Shown piece after piece: positions 22,701 through 34,700 of a stretch of 64,000 bases of DNA. A program made the position numbers and the translations under genes. The notes beneath the pieces are model-generated. The model had not been told where the DNA came from. It did no database searches and saw nothing but the letters and a program-made list of their open reading frames with translations. The stretch covers positions 62,001 to 126,000 of the forward strand of contig JAGVSM010000844.1 of assembly GCA_022494885.1 (NCBI GenBank). The letters run 5' to 3'. The stretch comes from Micrasema longulum. Lineage: Eukaryota > Arthropoda > Insecta > Trichoptera > Brachycentridae. Every line of letters starts with the position of its first letter. Position 1 is the stretch's first letter.

Positions 22701-25700
22701 CTTTAAAATAAATCTATTTGACTTACAACGGTCCAAAAGGGGTGGCATTATACACACTTCTTATGTGTGAGAAAGAGATAACCAATATATTTTATATGTC
22801 TTAACACGGAAGATACAATAATAGGTTCTTGATAAGTTTCGGTGGTTTTGTAAAATTAATTTTTAGTCATTGATAGCTACATGAATAAACGCCATATTGA
22901 TTGGAACAAATATATTGACGTATGCAGTGATGGAGCTGCAGCTAACCGGAGAAAAATAGTGTCAAGAATAAAAAATGCTGCCCCAATGTAGCAGTTGTCA
23001 CTGCGTTTTACATCGCTATGTCCGTTGACTGGGTACAGAATCCATTCACAAATCAGATTAAACCATCAATATTAACGGTGTCGGATGAGAATTTAATCAG
23101 ATTAAGACTTATTTATTTATTAAATAAACACCCAGAGGGCTCTTACAATATTTGGTTAAGAAGTACATAAAGTATTATAGTAATTGACACAAAATATAAT
23201 CAGAATTGTTTCACTAATATGTTAATTATAAAAAAGAAAAGAAAAGGGAAATGATAGCTAATTTGATAGCAGCAGTTTATGATTGACTTACCATTGTAAG
23301 ACTGGCTTTTCAGCTTTTGCCTACACTAAAAACAAGTTCGGAACTAGACTGGATGCCGCTCCGTATTCAATTGTCAGACATTAAACCTAATTTTAGTGCT
23401 ATTATAAGTAAAACTATGAAAAAGTTTCATTTTTCACATGCAGTTGAGATTTTTAATTAAAAATATAGTCTTTCTTTTCAAATCGAACATTACAACATGC
23501 AAACAATATGGTGTCATGGGTCTTAAAAATAATAATACATTGTGACAATTTACATTTCTATTGTCGAGATAGGGTTCAGCCGTTTCATATCCAAAAAAAT
23601 TGATAACCACTGCGTTAACCAATGTGCGAAAGTATCCGAAAATATAACATGCGTAAGATGCATTTTAACATGTCCAAATTTATGCAATTATTCTAGTACA
23701 TCGCCCCCGATGACCACTCGCTGCTGGGTGCTGCGGACCTGGCTCTGGTGGACGAGGCAGGCGCCGTACCCCTCCCCCTGGTGGCTGAGGTGCTCCGCCG
23801 GGCCCCCCTGGCGCTCCTGTCCTCCACAGTGGCGGGCTACGAGGGCACGGGGCGCTCCCTTTCCCTCAAGCTGTTCGCGCAGATAGAGCAAAAGGGAAAC
23901 TCGGTATGCAAAAAAGTGTCTTCATTTATAATGTTTTTCAAGATTTTACTATGTTAAATATGTATGTGGCATGTTTCAAAACAATGTAGAATGTTTCCCT
24001 CGGCACAGGACACCTTAGTGAGGAACATTATCTTTATATCAAAGAATAAATAAAAATAATAATAAATTATAACAATAAATTATAGCAATAAAAATAATTG
24101 CCAGACTACTTTATGTTACAAAAAAAAATTATATCACCAAAATATTTCAAAATTGTGTAAAACATGAGTTAATGTATTATTATCTTTGTTTTCTAGCAAC
24201 TCACCCTAGAGGAGCCCATCCGGTATCGCACCGGAGACCCAGTGGAAGCCTGGCTGACCAGCCTGCTGTGCCTGGACGCTGCCCTCCCGCCGTCCCCGGG
24301 GGCCGGCTGCCCTCCCCCCTCCTCCTGTGACCTGTTCTATGTGGACAGGGACGCCCTGTTCTGCTACCACAAGGCGGCCGAGGCTTTCCTACACCGCCTG
24401 GTGGCGATATACGTCTCCAGTCATTATAAGGTGATAAATAAATTATCACCATATCCGCATTCTCCCCAGTCTGGGGTATATACAGTACATACAGTCAATA
24501 TACATTTTCCACAGTGCATCGTTATAACTTAATTACATTATGATATATACCCAGTCATAAAATAAATTTAGAAATTAATAAATAGTAAAACCTCATTTAC
24601 GCGTTCCTCAGTTTTACGTGTCTGATTTTCTTAAAGGCTATTTTGCATTGTATTGTGATACATTTTTCAAGCAAATACAATCTTAGTGATGTTCCGATGT
24701 CCTTTGGGGATTGTTTTCCACTATATTCTTGTACGTTTTTTGAACAAAAATTCAATTTTGACATTTTATTTATGTACAGTGTATATATTTTTTTAAATAA
24801 TAAAACTAATTTTAAAAAAATATTGTAAGAACAAAACATAATAACGAACATATTTACTGATTTATTGTAGAAATAAAATACGAGTGATCTTTAATCCACA
24901 AATTTGGAATATCCAGTGACCGGTTTCATCGCTTTCGCGACACCTTCGAGACTGGTATCTTCATTGAGAAATTCAATGTATTTATACAAAACAGAAGTTA
25001 CATGAAAGTAATTAATTATTCTAAATTTGTGGATTAAAGTATCACTCTTCTTTTATTTCTTTATAGAAATTACAATGAACTTTACTTACAAACTTAAATA
25101 TTTCATATTTACTGACATACGACAGGCATACCAGCAACGTCCATACGGAATCTTCTATATTTAGTATAGAAGAGACGAAAAATATCTGCATGGCCGGAGA
25201 GAACGGTACATACATATGACAATGACAAACACCGCACAAAATCATTATGTTTACAATTTGTCCTGTGCATCGGCAAATTGAATAAAAATGTGTTATGTAT
25301 GCGAAATATATAGAACTAGAACCCTGGACAAGTGCTTTAAACTCGATGGCTATGACCACTAGATGATGAGGCAGATTTATCTCAACTCGGTTCTCTTTTT
25401 CAGGATTCTGGTTCTATTTTACTTAAGAACTGTATTCTTATCCACCCGGAGACATTTGACTTGTATATTAAATATTGTTTTTGAAGGTGCTTTTCCACTG
25501 CAATATTTTCCTCTCGTGAGTAATCGGTCTAACCTTACCTTCATGTAAAAGATGGTGTCTACCCTCCCCCATCAGGTGCCAGTGTATGAGAGGGTGCATG
25601 ATGAAGATGAAATAACATTTGCAGGAGAAGGATTAAAAATACAATTTTTACTTTCAGAATAGCCCTAATGATCTCCAGATGCTAGCTGATGCTTCCTCAC

Positions 25701-28700
25701 ACAACCTGTTCTGTCTCCTAGCTCCCACTTCTCCCAAATCTACCTGCCTTCCCGAGGTACTCTGCGTCATACAGCTCTGTATGGAAGGAAGGCTCTCCAA
25801 CAGGTAATTTATTCAGAGTTTATTCTTCCTTTGCCGCTCCTTCATGAGGTTGGCGACCATTATTCTGAACTAATCACAATCCTGGGCCAGTCTAATCAGC
25901 TCTGCTGCATCCGGCACACCAAACCACTGTCTAAAATTTGTGAGCCATGATACTCTTTTTTGTCCCATACTCCGCCTGATCTATTTTTCCTTCTACAATA
26001 AATTGGAGAAATGCATACTTCTCATTGTGAAATATGTGACCAAATTATGAGACTTTTCTTCTTTTGACGGTCCATGAGGTTCGCAGCATTCTTCTGCACA
26101 TCCATAGTTCGAAGGAGTCAATCTCGTTGATCATTGAGACTTGGAGACTCCAACCCTCCACTCCACACGGCAACTCCGTTTTGCAATTTCCGAAATTAAA
26201 ACTTGTACTTGCTAAACGTCGAAATACATGGCTAACCCTTAAACCAGCAAATATGTTGCCGATTGCCATCATGATCGCCCATAGTTGCCACAACAACATA
26301 ACAAACATGTATTCATATAAACCTTCGACGTTGCAAAGCAGTTCATTTTTATTAAAACTATTTTTATGCATTCGTTTTATCATTTTTCATACATTTTTAA
26401 ATTAAGGTTTCTTTTTTTTTTGAGAAAGAGTATCAGAATTGAATTTCCTTAGTACCTTTTCTCTTTTTCAAATTCTATTTATCATATCGCTAGCCCAAAG
26501 CAACAGTGAGATATCTCTGAAGAACATATTCTAAGATAATCTGACTTTGAGGTATGCAAAGGGTCTGACTAAATTAAATTATTTGTATTAGATTATGAAT
26601 TCTATATTTTCACATAGGCTAACTATTTCAATATTTTTTCATTTGAAAACATTTGTTTATTTCATTTATGAACATATCTGCATGTGTATCTCAAAATTGG
26701 AAATTCCGGGTTTATCTCACTGTTGCTTTGGGCTAGCGATATTTGTATACTGTACGTCCGAAGACGGCAGATAAAACTGGGCCCTTTTATGAGTTTTGGA
26801 TGGTCCTAGCTGCCATAAGAAATAATTTATCAAAAAATCAAAACAACGGAGTCATGCCAACGGTAAATATCTATAGTTTGTAAAAAATTCACTGCTTTAG
26901 TGCCATAATCCAGACAGAAAATATGGGAATACGTTCGTATGAAGAAAAGTCAGACTTTGTTTCCTTTTTAATGTATGGCAGTTACTAGAATATGATACCT
27001 AAGTGTTTTTTTACAGTATGATTTTTAATAAGTCTTTGTGCTTTGGCAAGTATATTCAACGACCTCTTTTTATGCCTGCAGATCAGTTACAGAAGGGATG
27101 GGTCGGGGTAAGAAGGCAGCCGGTGACCTGATACCCTGGAACATTTGTGAGCAGTTTGGGGACAGTGACTTCCCTCAGCTCTGCGGAGCGCGAATTGTGC
27201 GCATCGCAACACATCCCAACTATCAAAAGGTAAACAGACAGCTATATTATCTTTTGACGAGGAAGTAATAGACCAATATTTCAACAGAGGAGGAATTATT
27301 AGGTAATGAGTAAATATAGGCCTTTACAAAGCTTATAACCTGTCATCTTAAGTGCGCAAAATAGGCAAACAAGGTTTACTGTGAGTGTAACTACTGGCAT
27401 ATACAAAAGTATCAAAATATTTTAAAAATATGTACCGCTCAGAAAAATAATTAAAGTTTACTATAAACAAACAAACTATTATTTCTATATGTAATACGTG
27501 AGCACAGGTTATCATACCTAAATATGGGAGAAAATGCTAAAAAAATGCTTCAGCTGTAGGCATAATTAAACGTCTTAGTAAAACTAATATTAAGAACAAT
27601 TTAAAACCAACAAAAAAAAATGAATATGTATTTGTATTTGTTCTGTCATTTACGTAAACTTTATATTTTTTTGTTGATTTTGCCATGCTGATTTTCATAT
27701 AAATTTGAGTGAATAATTATTTTCTGTCCAACGCAAACTTAGTCTTTAAAAATTTAGTCCGAGATAAACATTGGAGCCAGGTGGATGTCGCGTCGCTTGA
27801 AGTATTGTTGATGCATCTACCTATGAAAAATGAGTTTTTGTGCATCTAATTATATAAAATACCTAACTCACAAAAACAAAACTTAAAAATCAGATTTTAG
27901 TGTTTTGGAGGTTTTTATTATTATTATTATGGATAACTTAAATAGCGCCATTTTCGTAATATAATACCTGAAAGGCGCTAAAGCATAGTGATTTTTTATG
28001 TACACAAAATAATTTATTCATGTACATTTTATAAATTCCTTCGGTAACTTTTTCCTTCCGATACATTAAAAAATATCTGGACTTTTGCTTGTTTACAATC
28101 TGGACAATGTAAGCTATGAGAGTTAATAAAAGAAAGGAAATATTAGAAATAATTTTTATAATGTGGTTAAAAACTCATTTTTATTTAAAAATATTTATTA
28201 ATATATTTTTTTTAATGTTTTAATGTACAGTAATATAAAGTGACATAGTAAAAACAAATAATTCGGATTTAAGAACAATTTTTTTTGAAGATTTTTTCAA
28301 GCACAGGCTGTTTGGAAAAGAGCTACTATAAAGTCGAAGAATATTTACAGGACAAGACAGCTTGGCATTAGATTCATGCTTATTGATTTTAGTTTGATTT
28401 TAATTGTATTGTTGATTCGAATTTGTTCATTTGTTGAGTTTAATTTACTAATCGGGTTATGGTCCTGAGGCTAGTGTCTCGGACTCACAGATCCCCCAAC
28501 TTGATTCCCATTTTCTAATAGTGAGTTATTTACAACTCGTTGAGAATGGCCCTCAAAATGAAATATTTGGGTAAATCATAAGAACGTAAATATTTCTTTT
28601 AATAAAAAAAATAAAATAATTTTGAATTGTATTATATAGTTGTAATTTATTAATGTTTATAAGTGATTCAATGAATCCTATATAAAGAATATACTTAACT

Positions 28701-31700
28701 AAACTAAAATAAACATAATTTTACGCTTCGAATTGTAATTTATCTCAAAACTGTCAATTTCAGGGTTAGTGACTTTTGCCTGAACAGCGGCGATTATTAT
28801 CTTTTAATTAATGATTTAAAAATGACTAACTCTGAATCTAGTCGTAGGGTTAGCTCGTATTCTTCTGGTAATGTATGTCATTCTTGATAACTCCGTAGGC
28901 GGTGGAATCCAGCCCTTGTCTACAAATATTTTTGACTTTCCTTTATTATTTTCAATTTTCAGATGGGGTACGGAAAGCGCGCACTACAACAACTCGCCCA
29001 GTACTACTCGGGAGAGATCTCCTGCCTGAGTGAGAATGACGTGTACGTGGACGAGAGCGACCAGGAGCATGAGGAGCCAGCGGATGGCCTGCAGACGGAG
29101 AGCATCAAGCCGCGTAAGAAGCCGCCCACGCTACTCAAGAGGCTGACAGAGAGGCCGGCCGAATCGTTGCACTATATCGGGACCTCGTTCGGCCTCACAG
29201 AACAACTCCTAAAGTTTTGGAAGTCGCAGAAGTTTGTTCCAGTCTACGTCGGGTAATTTATTATTTTTATTAAGTATTTCATATGTTAAAACATATATTG
29301 GCTTGGTAAAAAGAATCAACCTCTTGAGTGCCACTAGGTAATGCTATGGCAGTACTCAGTAGGCGGTGAAATTTTAGGCAATTTTTAGAAAAGACAACAC
29401 CTAAAATAATTATTCTAAAAACATATACGTAACAAGAATCATAAAAACCAAATAAATACACAATGTGTCCATTTATGATGTCAATGCAACAGAAAAACCC
29501 AATTATTAAAATTTTCACAAAATTTCAGGGTTGTACCATATAAATTATCGCAGAAAATAAACTAACAGAACTAAGTAAAATTAATAATTTTCTACCATGT
29601 GATAAACCTCGAAACAAGAGGGAAAGCAATTTTTCAAAACTGTCAAAAAACTTTAATTAATAAACGCAGACGCACAATTTACTATAAAATAGAGAAAAAC
29701 GTACTTGTAAATTGGGAATTAATATAAAACACTCTTTCTTCTACCCATAAATGATAGTTTTATAACACAGAAAAATAATAAAATTAACTTGGGATATCTC
29801 TCAATTTTTATGAAGCAATTGAACTGGAATGGAACAATAGATATTCATCTAACTATTTTGCTTACTAGACACCCCTGAAAATACTTTAAAATTTGTATAT
29901 TTTTTCTTTATACTGTGATTTTTGCCCAAGCACCTTAATATTTTTCTTTGTATACTTCCAGCCAGAAGTGTAACGATCTGACTGGCGAGCACTCGTGCAT
30001 CATGCTGAGGACCCTCGGGGGGAACAGTGCGGAGTGGCTTCCCGAGTACTTCACGGACTTCAGAAGGAGGTTCACCAAACTGCTTCCCAAGGCCTTCAAG
30101 AAGTTCACGGCCTCCCTAGCGCTTGCCACCATCACTAATCCACACATAGAAATAAAAAAACTAGGTGAGACATCATTTGACTTTGATCATTGCAAATTTT
30201 TATTTCCAAAAGTTAAATATTTAAAATGAGCATTAGTTCTTGGATCGATGTGAAATGTAAATAGGCACCTACTTTGACTTTATTTTACTGATCACAACAA
30301 ATGAATAAATAAATGTCATTATGTATATCATTTTTCAAATAACAACACTGTGTAAGTCATTTTTGTTATTTTTATAGAACGATGAAAAAACTGTTTTTTT
30401 TATTAACTCTCTCTTGCCGGCGATATGTAGCTAGTACACATTGCATCTAATAAGTTTAATATCTCTATAAATAGAATTAATACTGCGTTAATATCTTCCG
30501 CATTTCTCCATTACAAATTAACATATTGATTGAAATAATTTATTATTAAATAATAAATCATTATTGGGCACAGAAAAAGCATTTTGTAACAAATCGGAGA
30601 CGAGTCACTAATATTATACATTCAAAATATGTCATAAATAAGAGTACCAAATATATTATGATTGTCTCAAACACTACGTCTCACTCTCAATGCTATAGGT
30701 ATATTCGCGAGCAAGAGAGTCAAATTCACGCATCACGCAGGCTAATAGCAAAGTAACCTGTACCACTTCCACAGTATGCCAGTTTTGTGCAGTTGCTTTA
30801 GTTAGGGGCAGTCTTTTTGTTCATCCTGCGAACGTCAGCCAATGTTTTTTTTTTTCATGTTTTTAACAATTAGATTAAAAATACTATCGCTTTTAACTTT
30901 AACTATAAATGATTGAAGCAATTGCCCATGAATATGCCATTTTTCCGATTTAAAATCTCTTATTTTTTTTCGCGGATGTTTTTGGGACATTAAGGGAATG
31001 GTTGAAAACTCAACTAAATTGTGCCCTAAAATGTATTAAAATGAAAAGTTAAACTGTCGCCTATTAAAAACTCTGTCTAATTCCTCTTAAATTCTATAAA
31101 TAAGCAGTTTTCATGGCTGTCCTGTAAAAAATAACGAAAACTACTTGCATGGTGTTGTTACTTAAGAGACAATATGTGTTCTAATAAAATAATATTAATT
31201 TACAAACAGACAGAAAGGGTGAAACATCACAACTTTTTCTACATTCATGTAATATTATTATTCCAACTTTAGACATGTCTATCTTCAAGTGTTTGTTGGA
31301 TTTGGTCATACCATGTCTTCCTCAGTCTTGCTCATTTTCTGCATTCTGTTTCGATCTTTTTAGCCGTTCTTTCACTGCCTTCGCTCTAGAAAATATAGGT
31401 TCTAATACATACTTTGTTATTGTTACAGAACTAGATACCAGCATAGTAGAACACCACTTTACTAGACACGACGTGAGGAGAGTGGAACTGTACACACGGC
31501 AGATGGCCGATTATCATCTCATTAGTGACTTGACCATTGACCTGGCTACCGTATTCTTCCACTCTAAAATGGCCTCCAAATTAGACGCGCTGCAACAGGT
31601 AGGACTTTGGAAAATTATTATTAATTTGAAAACTAAACTAAAATAAAAAAAAAATTAGTCCAGTTTTGTCCAAATTTAAATTCATTCATTTTCAATTCTG

Positions 31701-34700
31701 GTTTCGAAGCTAAACAAGCTTCTGTATAAAGGTAGAATTTAGTAATGAATATTATCCTATTTTATAATTTTGACAGTGTCTATTAAAATAAATTATAAAT
31801 CTGCATATCCCATCTTGCAAAAGGCTACAATAAAAATAGCAATAATTAAAACAACTATAACACAGGCAAAAAATGTATGAAATTTGTTTATACAGTGCTA
31901 TTTTAAATTACTTTTACAAAAAAAAATCCATCAGAATCAAATAAATTTGTTAGATTTATGTGTCAAATTATGTTTTAATTCAATTTCAGGTCATTCTTCT
32001 TGGGTATGGGTTACAGCACAGAGGTATGGACTCCCTATCAGCGGAGCTCGGTCTTCCCGTCTCCCAACTTCTGGCCAAGTTCTATGATTCTACAAAGAAA
32101 CTGTATTCTGCAATTAATTCGGTTCTGGAAACGGACGCGGCCAAAAAGATAGGATTCAACAGCATCTCAGATAATTTCGCCAATGACACTCCTGTGGCAC
32201 AATCTCTTGACGATGAACTCAACAAGGCTGCAAAGGTGTGTATATATTCATTTATTCACATTTGCCATTTTTCTTCTTCACCGTGTTTCACAATGCTGAG
32301 CATCGTGGTCTCTAAGAATGTCCGGCACTAGGTGTATGATGTGCCTCCATTCCTCCCAGCCCTGGACTAACTCAATTTGCATATATAGTGAAACCCCGAA
32401 ATTACGTCCACGCAATATCCGGTTTCCAGCGATCTGCGTATAATTTTTGTAGTCCCATTGAATTTTTAATTTTTTAGTACATTAAAAACCCAGTTTTACG
32501 TTTTTTTCCCTCAATTGACGTCGGAGAAATTTACAATCCACACTGAAAACTGACAGCTCGAGAATCTCAAGTTAGTTTCTATATTATGACAACTTTTTAT
32601 AGAAATTAGTAATTTTAAAGAGAGTTTAATGTGTTTTGCAAAAATCTATTGCTGCCAAAACACGAAAACGTGTTTTTGACAACTCAAGAGTCTGAAGTTA
32701 GTTTCCAATTATTATACCAACTTAGTGGTCGAAAAAAATTGCAATCCCCACTGAAAACTGACAGCACAAAAGTCTGAAGTTAGTCTCTATCACTATACCA
32801 ACTTTTTGGTTAGTTAAATCGATAATCAAAATTATTGCCGCCATTTTTGTGTTTTAGTTGTAATTTTGAAGATGGTTTATTGTGTTCAGACAATTATTAT
32901 TTATGAACATGATATTAAAAAAGTAGCAATCAAAAAATGGTTCAAACATTGCTGCATAATTTTTTTAATAAAAAAAAAATTGCTGAATGAATTTTTTTCA
33001 CTACCCTCGATTTACACTTTTTGTTTGTGTCCCTTAAAAAATGTAATTTAGGGGTTTTACTGTAGATATTGTGGTGTAAATAAAATGATTCCAGTATGTT
33101 GTAGATTGGATTCATTCCAACATTTCGACTACTGTTGCAGGAGCCATCTTCATGGTGTGGAGTAAAAAATATGTGTTTATGTACTATGTAGTAGTTTATA
33201 CCGCATCACAGGGAGTACAATCAGCATCATTCTGTTTAATAACAGTAACCGTGAAAATCTACATACCTTATTTTGATGAATGTATTAAAAACTGAATATT
33301 TTTAGAAATATTTATGTTTTTTTTGTAAATATTTCTTTATAAAACTCCACAAATTATAATTTTTATATACATTTCTCGTAAAATTTATATTTGAAGCACT
33401 AACTAACCTAACTAAATTAATTAAGATTAAAAAAACACTCGCAAACGAGTGGAGGCGTATATAATAAATATTTTTAAAAAAACTTTGTTTTCAGTGGTTA
33501 AAAATAAAGACATTTTATTTAGTTACCCATGAGCACTTTCTCCTGATTAGGCACCTTCAGACTGGTAAAATAATTTACAACATTTTTTGCTGAAATACTA
33601 TTTTTTTTACAAGTTTTAAGAGATAGAAACATCGGGGAAGTACATATTTTCAACTTAGGGCAGAAATAATAAAATCCAGTTTGCTTTTATGTTAGGAACG
33701 TGATAGGCCAGAACACCAACAAATAAACAAATTTGACTGTAAAGACTACTCACGTAATATACCACACTCTGTCAATTACGAGTGAGAACAGTCAAAAAAA
33801 TTGTTAAAAGTAAAGAATATGTGTTATACTTTTATAATAAAAATGCACCGAAAAATAACAGTAGATTACTTTAATCTACATATCAACAATAATGTTAATG
33901 CATTTTGAGATTGTGTGCAGTAAATAAAGCGAAAATGTTCTGTTGGGAGCCAGGAGCTGCAGAGGAAGCAGCGGCAGGAAGTAGCCGCACTGGTCGGCCA
34001 GGAACTGCAACAGTACAAGATCAAGGGGACGGAGGTGGACTGGCAGCAAGCTCTAGGGCCTAAATCCTCGGCCAATAACCTCATCTCCGTTAAAAGGTAA
34101 CATACCCGTAGAGACAGAATTAGAATATGTTTTTTAACAGGAGTAACCCGCTAAGGCTCTATTTTAGAGGCTTGTCAGCGGGTGGGAAAGAGAGGATGCG
34201 AAAGGAAGTCATGAAAAATACACCACAAAAACCAGACCAATTGAGAAAAAAAAACTTTCTTTTTGACATATTGAGAAAAGAAAAAAGGAAGTTTACTTTT
34301 TTTTATATATTGATAAAATATATATTGATTCGTAATTCCGGTTCTGTCTCGAATCAATCCTGTCAAAACTTTTAATTGAGATTTCGTATCAAATTTTCTT
34401 AAAAAATTTTAACATGTCAATAGTATTCCAAACATTGTAGTTAAGTTTATTCAAAAATGCATTTTATAAAAATCCTGAGTTTTATCATCATGCTCTATTC
34501 ATTTTATTAGGTATCTTACAGTCATTAACATAATGACATTTGTTTATAATTTATTCCTCACTGGGAAATCCAAAATTTCTTTAAATATTTCATACAAACC
34601 TGCATCTCTACTTATTTATATGCTGTGATTTTTTAATATTGTTGCAATTTTCGCTACAATGTTTGAAACTGAAGTATGTTTGATGATTAATATGTAAAAT

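Noticed and set aside
31275..31428. An upstream coding extension of NAT10 exon 14
   Set aside because: The open frame before 31429 is intron read-through; the acceptor tgttacag and the phase of exon 13 fix the start at 31429.
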